Shown: positions 10,462 to 20,904 of the stretch, one piece after another
Layout of the letters: each line of letters starts with the position of its first letter
Numbering within the stretch: position 1 is the first letter of the stretch
Assembly (NCBI RefSeq): GCF_036373705.1
Contig: NC_089855.1
Location: 3,744,501 to 3,808,500 of the forward strand
Reading direction: 5' to 3'
Length of the DNA: 64,000 bases
Source of the DNA: Amia ocellicauda
Taxonomy: Eukaryota > Chordata > Actinopteri > Amiiformes > Amiidae
Program-made: the position numbers and the translations under genes
Notes under the pieces: generated by a model
What the model saw: only the letters and a program-made list of their open reading frames with translations
The model's database searches: none
What the model was told of the DNA's origin: nothing

Positions 10462-11436
10462 TTATTCAGCAGCCCTGACACTGATCTTGGCACCATGTGG
10501 AAAGGCAAACTTGAGTCTAAAGTATCTCTGAATTGCTGCCTTTATCTTCTCATTCCTTAAACTGTAGATGATGGGGTTAACCAGGGGGGTGAGGAAGTAG
10601 TTCAGCCCACCGATGAAAACACGCCCATCAGGGGGAATGCTGTCCACTCTCAGCCCTATATACACCACAATCGAGGAGACGTAGTACAGCACCACCACCA
10701 CTACATGGGAGGAGCACATGTAGAAGGCCTTCTTCCGGCTCTCCACAGTTTTCATTTTCACCACCGATATTATGATCCTGGAGTAGGTAAACAGCACAAA
10801 CAGAAAGGCCCCCCAGTCAACCACCATGGCGAGAAACAGGGCTAAATTCACCTGGTCCGTCACATCAGCACAAGCTAGAGACATTACAGTGGGGTAGTCA
10901 CAGAAACAGTGTAAGACATAGTTGGAGATACAGTACGGCACTGAAGTGGCCAGGACCACATTTAACAGGGGGATAAGGAAGCCCAGCACCCAGACTGTGG
11001 TCGTCATCGTGAGACACACCCTGGTGTTGATGATGGTGTTATAATGTAGTGGCTTCACCACGGCCACGTACCGGTCGTAAGCCATGGCCGCCACGAGGAA
11101 TATTTCTACAACCGCAATTGAGATGATGAAGTACATTTGTAGGAAGCAGCCTGCGAAAGAGATGGTCCTGTAGTGGCCCCACAGCACTGACAGCAGCTTG
11201 GGTATCATGGCAGTTGTCATCAGCACATCCAGGACAGCCAGGTTCCACAGGAAGAAGTACATGGGTGTGTGGAGCCGGGGGTCCAGGGCCACCAGAACCA
11301 CGATCAGGAGGTTCCCCAGGATGGTGGCTATGAAGAGGAGGAGGAAGATGAAGAAGAATGTGGTATAGTGGTCCTCCAGGCCTGGCACTCCCACAATGAT
11401 GAACTGGGAGGGCAGGGAGGCGTTGGGGTCACTCAT
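10462..11436 (-). CDS. Olfactory receptor 2 of 6 (class A GPCR)
   Basis: This 324-residue seven-helix odorant receptor has an open frame. It has the N5 sequon (NAS), GN in helix 1 and PMYFFLWNLA at helix 2. AYDRYVAV closes helix 3, followed by three extracellular-loop-2 cysteines (PYC, CFC, LAC), KAFYMCSSH at helix 6 and NPIIY in helix 7. It has one residue less than receptor 1 because the leader reads PSQF where the others have PSASYF. An aspartate (VVDWG) sits in helix 5, where paralogues carry V or A. The coding exon is preceded by the same TTCACAG acceptor as the other genes, and the shared upstream block lies at 12196-12445. It should couple to the olfactory G protein in sensory neurons; ligand unknown. 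Confidence 0.95.
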   Translation of the reverse strand: MSDPNASLPSQFIIVGVPGLEDHYTTFFFIFLLLFIATILGNLLIVVLVALDPRLHTPMYFFLWNLAVLDVLMTTAMIPKLLSVLWGHYRTISFAGCFLQMYFIISIAVVEIFLVAAMAYDRYVAVVKPLHYNTIINTRVCLTMTTTVWVLGFLIPLLNVVLATSVPYCISNYVLHCFCDYPTVMSLACADVTDQVNLALFLAMVVDWGAFLFVLFTYSRIIISVVKMKTVESRKKAFYMCSSHVVVVVLYYVSSIVVYIGLRVDSIPPDGRVFIGGLNYFLTPLVNPIIYSLRNEKIKAAIQRYFRLKFAFPHGAKISVRAAE

Positions 11437-12195
11437 GGCTCAGTGCCACATGGGATCTGTGAAGAGAAAAGGGGCAGCTGGGAGGGCAGGGGGACACTGG
11501 CTCAGTTATGCATTTCTTTATTTTGAAGAAGTAAACACCCAATTGGAAAATTACCAGAGATTTTTATTTGAATCTCTCTTTTCAACTGTATAATATAATG
11601 CAAACTGTATAAAAAGTGTTCATTGCATATGTTTATCATTTTTAAAAGCACACATCTCAAATATCATCATATATAGCTTTTAAATGGGAAATTATAATTT
11701 AAAGAGAAGTTAATATAATTGAAGGTTCCCATGTCCCAATATATTGTATATACAGTGCCCCCCAGAATCATATATTTCCCTGAATAAATATATAACAAAA
11801 AACATAATAGCAAACAATATTATACTGTAATCATATTGCATTACAAAGCGGAAAGTCATGTTTTTATCAATAAGTCATTTATATCCAGAAAATATGAGGG
11901 CCAGATTAATTTATGCCTCTAAGTATTCTTTATATATTTACGATGTATACTGAATATTGAAAAATAAACTATTATCTTATGTGATCAAATTTTATTACAT
12001 CACATATATTATAGACATATTTACAATAAATATTATTGGTTAGAATCTGTTTGTAAAGGATATCATTGGAGTATCTATGGATATCATCACTTAATCTCTT
12101 GAGTAGAAATGGGATCAAACTAAATCTGAGTAATTCTGTAGTAGAATCTGGATTAAGAAATATTTTATTAAGAGGAAAAGATCAAACCTCCAGAA

Positions 12196-12445
12196 GTCAG
12201 TTCGTGTCTGTGGTCTGTGTCTCAGTGTGGAGTGAAGTTCAGTGCCAGGTACCTGGGCTGTGTGTCTGTTCACTTCAGTCTTCAGCTCCAGTCACAGCTC
12301 TTCTGGACCAGACTCTTCACCTGTCGGTTTTTATGGGCGTCCTCTCGCACTGACCCCAGAGGCTGCTGTCTGCAGTGCTGCAGTCTTTATTAACCCTCAG
12401 AGACACAGAGAAGGGGAGCACCAAAGGGATCAGTCACAGGTACTT
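12196..12445 (-). promoter_or_regulatory. Conserved receptor upstream block, copy 2
   Basis: Same block as at 6058, about 760 bp upstream of the receptor 2 start codon. TTAATAAAG and CAGGTACCTG are both kept, in the same order and spacing. Read as probable promoter and non-coding first exon. Confidence 0.5.
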
Positions 12446-13246
12446 ACAGTGAGAAGAAAACACTTTTATCAGTTGCTGAAGCACCTTTGTGGGAAATAGG
12501 CTCCTGTTTGCAATCAATCATTTGGCCCACTCCCTGCTTCAGCCCAAGTACACTGCACACTGGAGAAACGCCATCTTTGTCACTTCAATTATATATGAGA
12601 GCTTCACTGCTGCTGTTTTTTTTTTTAATTTTCACACACTAGCCTGCTGCTGACGCATTAATATGTGCTAAAATTAGCGCCATAAGTAACGAATTCAAAA
12701 TACAAAATACTGCAAGCAAAACAAATAAAGTTGAACAAAAATTGATGTTGAGATCAAAAACAAAACAATCGAAAGCAAAATGTATAGAATTGTAAACAAA
12801 AATAATTATATCAAAGGCAAAAAAACAATAATTGAAAGGAAATAATGTTAAATCGAGAGCAATGGAGTCCCTGTCTTTGGTTGAGATGCTGCAATCTTTG
12901 CTTTCGCCGCCAATTTCTTTCCTTTCCTTTCGTTTTTTTTTTTTTTTGTTTACGAGTTTTGGCACTGTTTTGTCTTGAGGGCGGGGCTTAGAGGCAGGCG
13001 GAGGTCATGGCTCTCCATTGGTCCACTACGTTTGAGTGACGGTTCTTTCTAACCCAATCAGTGAGCAGGTGAGCTGGTCTGACAGTCACGACAATACAAC
13101 TGAGTAGGTGCAACTACATGGCTTCGTAATTTAATTATAAACAAAGCATGATTTTAATGAAAGTCATTGACAATCACTTTCTACATTTTACGTATGTGTT
13201 TATTTTATGTAGCCTTTATTCTCATCTGTATATATATATATATATA
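12446..13246. other. AT-rich spacer with homopolymer runs
   Basis: No gene seen. A/T runs (for example the T-run near 12936-12949) make low-complexity frames. A short (TA)n tract at about 13229-13246 borders the Tc1-like insertion. Confidence 0.5.
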
Positions 13247-14467
13247 CACTCACCTAAAGGATTATTAGGAACACCTGTTCAATTTCTCATTAATGCAATT
13301 ATCTAACCAACCAATCACATGGCAGTTGCTTCAATGCATTTAGGGGTGTGGTCCTGGTCAAGACAATCTCCTGAACTCCAAACTGAATGTCTGAATGGGA
13401 AAGAAAGGTGATTTAAGCAATTTTGAGCGTGGCATGGTTGTTGGTGCCAGACGGGCCGGTCTGAGTATTTCACAATCTGCTCAGTTACTGGGATTTTCAC
13501 GCACAACCATTTCTAGGGTTTACAAAGAATGGTGTGAAAAGGGAAAAACATCCAGTATGCGGCAGTCCTGTGGGCGAAAATGCCTTGTTGATGCTAGAGG
13601 TCAGAGGAGAATGGGCCGACTGATTCAAGCTGATAGAAGAGCAACTTTGACTGAAATAAGCACTCGTTACAACCGAGGTATGCAGCAAAGCATTTGTGAA
13701 GCCACAACACGTACAACCTTGAGGCGGATGGGCTACAACAGCAGAAGACCCCACCGGGTACCACTCATCTCCACTACAAATAGGAAAAAGAGGCTACAAT
13801 TTGCACAAGCTCACCAAAATTGGACAGTTGAAGACTGGAAAAATGTTGCCTGGTCTGATGAGTCTCGATTTCTGTTGAGACATTCAGATGGTAGAGTCAG
13901 AATTTGGCGTAAACAGAATGAGAACATGGATCCATCATGCCTTGTTACCACTGTGCAGGCTGGTGGTGGTGGTGTAATGGTGAGGGGGATGTTTTCTTGG
14001 CACATCTTAGGCCCCTTAGTGCCAATTGGGCATCGTTTAAATGCCACGGCCTACCTGAGCATTGTTTCTGACCATGTCCATCCCTTTATGACCACCATGT
14101 ACCCATCCTATGATGGCTACTTCCAGCAGGATAATGCACCATGTCACAAAGGTCGAATCATTTCAAATTGGTTTCTTGAACATGACAATGAGTTCACTGT
14201 ACTAAACTGGCCCCCACAGTCACCAGATCTCAACCCAATAGAGCATCTTTGGGATGTGGTGGAACGGGAGCTTCGTGCCCTGGATGTGCATCCCACAAAT
14301 CTCCATCAACTGCAAGATGCTATCCTATCAATATGGGCCAACATTTCTAAAGAATGCTTTCAGCACCTTGTTGAATCAATGCCACGTAGAATTAAGGCAG
14401 TTCTGAAGGCGAAAGGGGGTCAAACACAGTATTAGTATGGTGTTCCTAATAATCCTTTAGGTGAGTG
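13247..14467 (+). mobile_element. Full-length Tc1-like DD36E transposon (Incomer-type), copy 1
   Basis: The element is 1,221 bp with inverted ends starting CACTCACCTAAAGGATTATT (about 29 bp in all). It is flanked by TA at 13245-13246 and 14468-14469 and carries one full transposase gene. The copy at 28618-29838 has exactly the same length and differs at few positions. Intact ends plus an open frame point to recent activity. Insertion was into a (TA)n microsatellite, which agrees with the TA target preference. Confidence 0.95.
13395..14435 (+). CDS. Tc1/mariner transposase, DD36E type, copy 1
   Basis: This 346-residue cut-and-paste transposase binds the inverted ends and moves the element. 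The N-terminus (about 1-110) holds paired helix-turn-helix domains (LSISQSAQLLGFSRTTIS at 23-40). The catalytic triad is D155 (AWSDES), D246 (QQDNAPCH) and E283 (DLNPIEHLW). There are 36 residues between the second aspartate and the glutamate, against 34 in classic Tc1 and Sleeping Beauty types. This DD36E spacing is that described for the Incomer group. The frame is complete from ATG to stop. Compared with copy 2, R197 replaces a tryptophan normally seen in the GG-rich VMVWG motif, so activity of this exact copy is uncertain. Confidence 0.93.
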   Translation: MGKKGDLSNFERGMVVGARRAGLSISQSAQLLGFSRTTISRVYKEWCEKGKTSSMRQSCGRKCLVDARGQRRMGRLIQADRRATLTEISTRYNRGMQQSICEATTRTTLRRMGYNSRRPHRVPLISTTNRKKRLQFAQAHQNWTVEDWKNVAWSDESRFLLRHSDGRVRIWRKQNENMDPSCLVTTVQAGGGGVMVRGMFSWHILGPLVPIGHRLNATAYLSIVSDHVHPFMTTMYPSYDGYFQQDNAPCHKGRIISNWFLEHDNEFTVLNWPPQSPDLNPIEHLWDVVERELRALDVHPTNLHQLQDAILSIWANISKECFQHLVESMPRRIKAVLKAKGGQTQY

Positions 14468-14568
14468 TATATATACTTTATAAACTATATATTGTATTAT
14501 TATTATATTTTACAATAATAGACCAAGCTTGTCCCGGTGCTCCAGCAACGCCTCAGCCACTAGCTTCA

Positions 14569-14569
14569 G

Positions 14570-14622
<53 letters not shown>
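14569..14622. repeat. (TA)n microsatellite
   Basis: Nearly pure TA repeat of about 52 bp. It hosts the small foldback element that follows. Confidence 0.95.
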
Positions 14623-14624
<2 letters not shown>

Positions 14625-14627
<3 letters not shown>

Positions 14628-14698
14628 CTCTGGAAAAAATTAAGAGACCACTCCAAGTTCAGAAATGTGAAGTGGTCTCTTAATTTTTTCCAGAGCTG
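14625..14698. mobile_element. 74-bp foldback element (minimal MITE)
   Basis: The two arms begin CAGCTCTGGAAAAAATTAAG and are inverted copies of each other, about 28 bp each, around an 18-bp loop. The arms match the ends of a common fish repeat whose termini read this way. TA repeats flank both sides. It is a non-autonomous remnant consisting of little more than the two ends. Confidence 0.85.
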
Positions 14699-14769
14699 TA
14701 TATATATATTTGATAGTCTACATATAATATAATATTACTGTTATTATTGTATTGTTAGACTCATCACTG

Positions 14770-15686
14770 TGGTTGTTTTCCTTTTCAAAGATTTTCTTCC
14801 ACAGCGGGTGACTGAACAGTGGCTGTAAATCCGTGGCACAGCTGCACACTCACAACCAATGCTGTAGACATCTCCTCGCACGAGGCACTCCTCCAACATC
14901 TTGCATCCACACTACAGCCCATGGCTGTGGTTCTATCTCACTCTCACAGCCCTTCTGGGATACATTTTTTTTCCGCTCCTTCTGTGGCCTGAACAAGTTT
15001 CTGGCCCCACTGTCTCTGGTGGCCTTTTACACTTGGAGTCCTCCAGCACCCTGAACAGTGTTGCCCCTCGGTGCACTCGGAGTACCCAGTGCATCAGTGC
15101 GGCTAGGCCTGCAAGGCCCACACAGCGTTCGTCCTCCAGCACTCAGTGCTCAGCGCAAGACAGCGCACCTAGGTTGTGCCCCATGCCTCAGTGCCTCCTG
15201 CATTGGTGCTTCGGTACCATTCGGTGACCAGTGCTTCAGTGAGGCACAACCCCCCTTGTGCAGTAGCGGTGAGGTGCCCTCTGTGTACCTCGGTGCTGTG
15301 CCTTGACTGGTGCTCTGAGTTTCTCTCTTCGCTGTTTCTGAGTCTGCGTCTCCAGATTCCCTCTTTGGGCGGAGACAGCAAACACAGTAGCTGACAAGGG
15401 CCCTCCCACTGCTCCCGGACTTCTTGGCAGAGCTGCAGTCCACTTGGGACCACTGGCACTGGCAGGCAACGCCTTTGCTAGGACACAGTGTGTGAGAGAG
15501 GCAGTGCTGACTGACTTTCCACTTGTTAACTAGACTATTGTTGCATTGGTCTCCTTGCCCCCGCTGTATGTCGAACCTCAAGACCTTTCCTGCCCTAACA
15601 GGCAGTGGAAGGTCGCTGAGAACCTGGTCCAGAGGGCCTATGCAGTTTGTGGCACTTTGTATTGAAATCAATGCTCTTCTGCTCAA
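14770..15686 (+). mobile_element. DIRS retroelement fossil, gag-side fragment
   Basis: Several stretches match the gag-side sequence of the DIRS cluster at 55-63 kb. Examples are the region near 14870-14950 against about 56105-56200, and the region near 15585-15610 against the reverse complement of about 61545-61570. No undamaged protein is seen. The fragment is old and broken in many places. It abuts an orphan piece of receptor 3' flank at about 15688. Confidence 0.65.
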
Positions 15687-15687
15687 G

Positions 15688-15888
15688 AAGTCCATCAGAG
15701 GGATCCAGGTATGCTCTTGAGACTGACAGCAAGCCTCTCTCCTGGGGGCTGAGGCACAGGCAGAACAGACAAGCACAGCACATCTGTACCCCCTGGTTTG
15801 ATCATAGCATCCTGCATGACATTGATAAATGGCTTTTGACAATCTCTTGTGTTATAATGGGTGTTTGTGTCCTGCCATTAATTGACAA
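15688..15888 (-). repeat. Orphan piece of the receptor 3' flanking module
   Basis: About 200 bp match the downstream flanks of receptor 4 (about 32905-33085) and receptor 5 (about 44495-44690). Here no receptor gene follows. The matching segment is missing from the expected place downstream of receptor 3 (near 18385). It marks either a lost gene copy or a segment moved within the cluster. Confidence 0.7.
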
Positions 15889-16539
15889 CTGAGTTTCTCT
15901 GAGTGAATCCTCAGATGAGAATGAATACTATTACACACAGGAGAGTCACAGAGCACTCGTCGCCAAACTAGTCATAGTGTTGTTTCTGAACTCACAGAGT
16001 GATGCTCTGTGGCCTGTGATGTGTGATGTGTGCTGTGACAGCACTCCCCATCTCTGCTCACACTTCAGCTCTCCTGCAAGCCGTACCCCTGATCCTGACA
16101 GAAACATTCAATTCTTACTGGCTCAAATGAATGCCAAAGTGCAAAATCAATATGCACAATGAGTTCCCAAGAACTTGACAGAGAACTCCACACTCAGGAC
16201 TTTCTAAGGGACATGGCAGTAACTGTATGACTGTAAAGGTGTAAATCATGCACAATTCTAACATATTTCTAGAGAAATCTCGATTCCCAGCAACCCAAAA
16301 ACTGCAAAATAGTTCAGTCCTCTGCCACAGATCAAAGAGGTTACAGGCAGGCAGGACCCCCATCTGCAGAGGTGCTGACCAAGACCATCATCATCATCAT
16401 ATCCATCTTCCCCTTAGCTCTTAACTATACTACACATCGTCTGACGTTTTTAGCTACTACAATCTGGGGTATAGGACTATTTTGTATTAATTGAATATTT
16501 CTGGACTTGTGTAATTTTTAACTTATTATGTTTTGATCT
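15889..16539. other. Spacer, no gene seen
   Basis: No recognised gene or transposon terminus. A short (ATC)n tract lies near 16386-16401. Confidence 0.45.
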
Positions 16540-16632
16540 GTAATTTTATACTGTATTATTGCACTTTTGCAAGGGTCTTATATTTTGCAAGTCGCCCTGG
16601 ATAAGGGCATCTGCTAAGAAATAAATACTACT

Positions 16633-16677
<45 letters not shown>

Positions 16678-16700
16678 CATAATAATAACGATAATAATAA
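16540..16700 (+). mobile_element. SINE/LINE 3' tail with (TAA)n
   Basis: The segment GTCGCCCTGGATAAGGGCAT (16591-16610) followed by CTGCTAAGAAATAAA is a 3' tail common to several fish short retroposons. It is followed by a (TAA)n run (about 16636-16690), as expected at the 3' end. A related copy lies inverted at about 41735-42000. The 5' boundary is unclear. Confidence 0.65.
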
Positions 16701-17339
16701 TCTTCTCCTCCCCAAGACGTTTAAGAAGCAAATACAACTGTAAATTAATTGTAAAAGACGACGTGAGCACATCACTGCCATGCCAATTCATAGAGAATGG
16801 TGATGAAGGTGCCTTGGAGCTACATCTTGAGTAAGAACTGTTAGACTGTGTGTAATCTGGCTGATAACACATAAAAGATGTGAGCAGATTTAAATAAGTG
16901 TTGGAATATATTAACTAATTAAGCAAATGTCTGGTGATACTCAATGGCATATTGTCAGGGCCTTCAAGGCTCCAGGGAAGGCCTAGGATAAATCAAACTA
17001 AATAAACGTTGTATCATACATTGTATGATAACAGATTGTGCTGAAAAATATAGCATTTTAACATTATCACTGGCAAAGCTGAATTGTAAATTAATTCTCC
17101 CATCATCTTCCCTGTGCATTTTTGAACAGGAACAATAATAAGAGAGCATAATCTAGTCAAATATGCCCAAATGAAATTACTTGGTAAAAATATGCTGTGG
17201 GCTCCTCCCACACAGGCCTTCAATGGAAATACGCTTTTTCAAATAGTGCTATAATCTTGGAGTGATTGTATGGGTAGCCAATCATATTTTGGTGTGTCCT
17301 AGGCAGGATTTTATTTTCAATTGTTTTACTTCATTTGGC

Positions 17340-17690
17340 CCTTAAGTGAGTTCCTGTCTGAGACCAATACGTAGACGTTGGCGCTATATTTGAACAGAAC
17401 CTTTCTGATTCATTGAATCGAGGAAGGGTAACTAACTAACTTACATGAGAGAAATGGCGACTGCTGGAGAATTCTCAGACATGAAACAGGTCAAGACTTA
17501 ATTGAGAAAAAAAACAGCATGAGCCCGGCCATCACCTACATAGGTGTTTGGTATTGAGAGGGAGCTGCTCGTGGTCTTGAGAGCCAAAGGAAAATTATTA
17601 GAATCAGGCAGTAGATCGCTTTGTTCAAAAGGACCGTCGGCTGGATTTCTTCTTCAGATAATCTGGTGAGTGTAATGGTGATTTTAAATG
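17340..17690 (+). other. Conserved non-coding block with donor-like site, copy A
   Basis: The block is well kept in unit C (about 43500-43850) and partly in unit B (about 32005-32150). It contains a short frame in good start context (MATAGEFSDMKQVKT then stop, 17455-17502). Near 17665 it has AATCTGGTGAGTG, a good splice-donor match retained in all three units. It may be a first exon of an unknown plus-strand transcript, or a piece of an old repeat. No further exon was found. Confidence 0.3.
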
Positions 17691-18494
17691 ACAGCCAGCG
17701 GACTGCATTATATTATCTTAATTTTAACATGTTATTGTCTTACACATGAGTTTGGGGTGTCTGAGCAATGAGAGAATTGGTGCTGCAGTTACATTTTATG
17801 TTTATTTTTATTGTTCATTTTTATTAGGTCATTACCGAATATGGCATAATTATTTGCATGCCAAGGTAGGTTGATCCGTGGATATTACATATGATAGGCA
17901 AGAGCACAAGTGATGTATGGCCTGCTGTGCACGTGTAGAGATTGTTTTCTGGAACTCGGATAACGATTTGTGAGGTATAGCCCAGTCGTAATGCATGTGC
18001 ATTGCGGGGTGTGTGTGAAGTGTGAAAGTATGGGTGAGACGTAGAATATCTGTATGTTGTTGCAGACACATTGCCAAAAGGCACAGTACGCCACTGGTGA
18101 TACTTAAGGAGAGGCATGAAAGGTCCAGTGTTAAATGTTTTGGGATCACACTGGGACTACAAATGCTGTATGTAAAATGTAATCATTGTTTTTACTGCAA
18201 TATGCATTACATACATTTCTAAAACTATTATTGTACAATAGAGTGTGAATTTCAATGTTGATTTTCATCACTCCTTAAACTGTTTATGCAGCAAAGAAAG
18301 CAGAGAACCGTATTACAGGCAGTAAATGGCAAAGTAAAGCTATTCTCACATTTCCCACCAGCCAATTAAGCAGTTTGTGAGGGTAAAGGGTAAAAGTTCC
18401 GTGTTTCAGTTCCCCTCCTGTTTTGTTGAGGGATTTACAGAGGCATTGGCTTGGTCCCAGTTCTGGAATTGACAGAGAATCCAGAGAATTTGTT

Positions 18495-19475
18495 TTATTT
18501 GGCAGCCCTGACACTGTTCTTGGCACCATGTGGTAACACAGACTTGAGTCCAAAGTACCTGTGAGCTGCTGCCTTCATCTTCTCATTCCTTAAGCTGTAG
18601 ATGATTGGGTTGACCAGGGGGGTGAGGAAGTAGTTCAGCCCACCAATGAAAACACGACCAATGGGGGAAATGCTGTGCACTCTCAGCCCTATATATACCA
18701 CAGCCAAGGAGACATAGTACAGCACAACCACCAACATGTGGGAGGAGCACATGTAGAAGGCCTTCTTCCGGCTCTCCACAGTTTTCATTTTCACCACTGA
18801 CATTATGATCCTGCAGTAGGTAAACAGCACAAATACAAAGGGCACCCAGACAACCATCATGGCAAGAAACAGGGTGAAATTCACCTGGACCATCACATCA
18901 GCACAGGCTAGAGACATTACAGTGGGGTAGTCACAGTAACAATGTAAGACATAGCTTGAGGTACAGAATGGCACTGAACTGGCCAGGGCCACAGGCACAA
19001 GGGGGGCTAGGAAGCCCAGCGCCCAGACTATGGCTGTCATTGTGAAGCACAACCTGGTGTTGATAATGGTGTTATAATGCAGTGGCTTCACCACGGCCAC
19101 GTATCGGTCGTATGCCATGGCCGCCACAAGGAACATTTCTACAGCCGCAACTGCCATAATGAAGTACATCTGCAGGAAGCAGCCTGCGATAGAGATGGTC
19201 CTGTTGTGGCCCCACAGCACTGCCAGCAGCTTGGGTATGATGGCGGTTGTCAACAGCACATCCACAACAGCCAGGTTCCAGAGGAAAAAGTACATTGGTG
19301 TGTGGAGCTGGGGGTCCTGGGACACCAGCACCACGATCAGCAGGTTCACCAGAATGGTGGCCAGGAAGAGGAGGAGGAAGATGAGGAAGAGTGTGGTATA
19401 GTACTCCTGCAGGCCTGGCATTCCCACAATGATGAAATAGGATGCTGAGGGCAGGGAAGTGTTGGGGTCACTCAT
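18495..19475 (-). CDS. Olfactory receptor 3 of 6 (class A GPCR)
   Basis: This 326-residue odorant receptor has an intact frame. N5 sequon, PMYFFLWNLA, the helix-3 cysteine in AGCFLQMYF, AYDRYVAVVKPLHY, loop-2 cysteines (PFC, CYC, LAC), KAFYMCSSH and NPIIYSLRNEK are all present. It differs from receptor 4 at about 20 of 326 residues by my reading, so it is the paralogue from the A/B duplication. Both have V instead of G before the helix-1 asparagine (ILVNLL for the usual ILGNLL). H replaces D in the LRVDSI segment before helix 7 of its relatives. The coding exon follows the standard acceptor, and the upstream block is at 20108-20360. Ligand unknown. Confidence 0.95.
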   Translation of the reverse strand: MSDPNTSLPSASYFIIVGMPGLQEYYTTLFLIFLLLFLATILVNLLIVVLVSQDPQLHTPMYFFLWNLAVVDVLLTTAIIPKLLAVLWGHNRTISIAGCFLQMYFIMAVAAVEMFLVAAMAYDRYVAVVKPLHYNTIINTRLCFTMTAIVWALGFLAPLVPVALASSVPFCTSSYVLHCYCDYPTVMSLACADVMVQVNFTLFLAMMVVWVPFVFVLFTYCRIIMSVVKMKTVESRKKAFYMCSSHMLVVVLYYVSLAVVYIGLRVHSISPIGRVFIGGLNYFLTPLVNPIIYSLRNEKMKAAAHRYFGLKSVLPHGAKNSVRAAK

Positions 19476-20107
19476 GACTCAGCACCACACAGGGTCTGTG
19501 AAGAGAAGAGGGGCAGCTGGGAGGGCAGGGGGACACTGACTCAGTTATGCATTTCGTTTTGTTGTGTGATAAGCACAAATAAAGAAAAGAACCAGACAAT
19601 GTATTTATTTAATTTAAATCCCTCTTTACAAATGTATAATATAAAGCAACAAGTGGTCATTGAATATATATCATTTTGAAAAGCACATAACTCACACATT
19701 CTGCACCTATTCAAGGTTCCAATGTCCCAATGTAATATATACAGATGTTTGCAAATGTTTCTTGTTTACAAGAATATATTAAAATTTAAATTACATTTAT
19801 TTTTGATTTGCGTCTATCAAATGGGTAGATTGAAAACTGCATATACTTTTTATTATATGCAAATATATTTACTATATATCTATATATGTATATATATATA
19901 CAATGTATCTTGCATATAGAAAAAATACAATTCATTAATGTGATCAAAGTGATTTACAACACATTTAATGTAAATATATTTAGAAATCATATTGTTGAGA
20001 ATCTACATTTCTAAAATAATTGGGATCAAACCAAATCTGTGTCATTCTGTAGTAGAATCTGGATTTTAACAATATTTCATGAGGAAAAAAATATCAAACC
20101 TTCAGAA

Positions 20108-20360
20108 GTCAGTTCGTGTCTGTGGTCTGTGGCTCTCAGTGTGGAGTGAAGTTCAGTGCCAGGTACCTGCGCTGTGTGTCTGTTCACTTCACTCTTCAGC
20201 TCCAGGCACAGCTCTTCTGGACCAGACTCTTCAACTGTCGATTTTTATGGACGGCCTCTCACGCTGACCCCAGAGGCTGCTGTCTGCAGTGCTGCAGTCT
20301 TTATTAACCCTCAGAGAGACACAGAGAAAATGAGCACCAAAGGGATCAGAGTCACAGGAC
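20108..20360 (-). promoter_or_regulatory. Conserved receptor upstream block, copy 3
   Basis: Same block as at 6058, about 630 bp upstream of the receptor 3 start codon. The TTAATAAAG and CAGGTACCTG elements are retained. An alternative donor-like site (CAGGTGAAG in copies 1 and 2) is lost here, which favours CAGGTACCTG as the shared one. Confidence 0.5.
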
Positions 20361-20904
20361 TTACAGTGATAAGAAAACACTTTTTCAGTTCCTGAAGCAT
20401 CTTGGTGGGAGTCTGATGTTCAAACATAGCAGCATTAAGTCAACAAGTACAATAACACCAAACAAACAAATCACAGTATAAAAATCATAAGCTTAAAAAT
20501 ACGAACTGTAATACTTTTTTCTGGAGTGCATGTCACAGAAAGGTGCAACCTCAGTTTAATTGCACTTTATTTTGTATATAATTTATTGCTTAGTATGTGC
20601 ATGGTTATGTTTCCTTTGACTATCTGTGTTGTGGATATGTTTCTTATCGTTGTTTTTACATTATTATGTGTTATTTTGCTTGTTTTGGGTTTATGAATCA
20701 CTTATTGTTTGATTGTATTTGCACGTGTTCTTTTATTTGATTTGTTCTGAGTTTACCCCGCCCACGAAAACACCGCCCACGATAATTGAGCTAAAGGAGA
20801 ATCATCCTTGGCACAGCATGGAACGCTGTTTGAGCTGAGCCAAGCAGAGATCAGCACAGCATGGCTTCCAGACCTGTGAGGGGGGACAAGTGCGGCGGTA
20901 TAGT
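20361..20904. other. Duplicated non-coding receptor flank
   Basis: Nearly identical to about 35250-35960 in unit B apart from an internal segment of about 160 bp present only in B (near 35660-35845). Also related to about 46935-47440 in unit C. No gene seen. Confidence 0.6.

Larger units (their letters stand above)
10030..12650 (-). repeat. Older olfactory receptor duplication unit, copy 2
   Basis: Paralogous to about 3750-6490 in gene, flanks and upstream block, with several small indels. Together they form the more diverged pair of receptor units in the window. Confidence 0.75.

Noticed and set aside
12639-12965. 108-residue lysine/phenylalanine-rich frame on the minus strand
   Set aside because: Low-complexity translation of A/T-rich repeats; no recognisable domain or paralogue.
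15150-15842. 230-residue minus-strand frame
   Set aside because: It runs antisense through a DIRS gag-side fragment and into a receptor flank. Its two halves therefore have unrelated origins, and no protein family was recognised.
16546-16872. Isoleucine-rich frame
   Set aside because: It is the translation of the (TAA)n tail of a SINE-like element.
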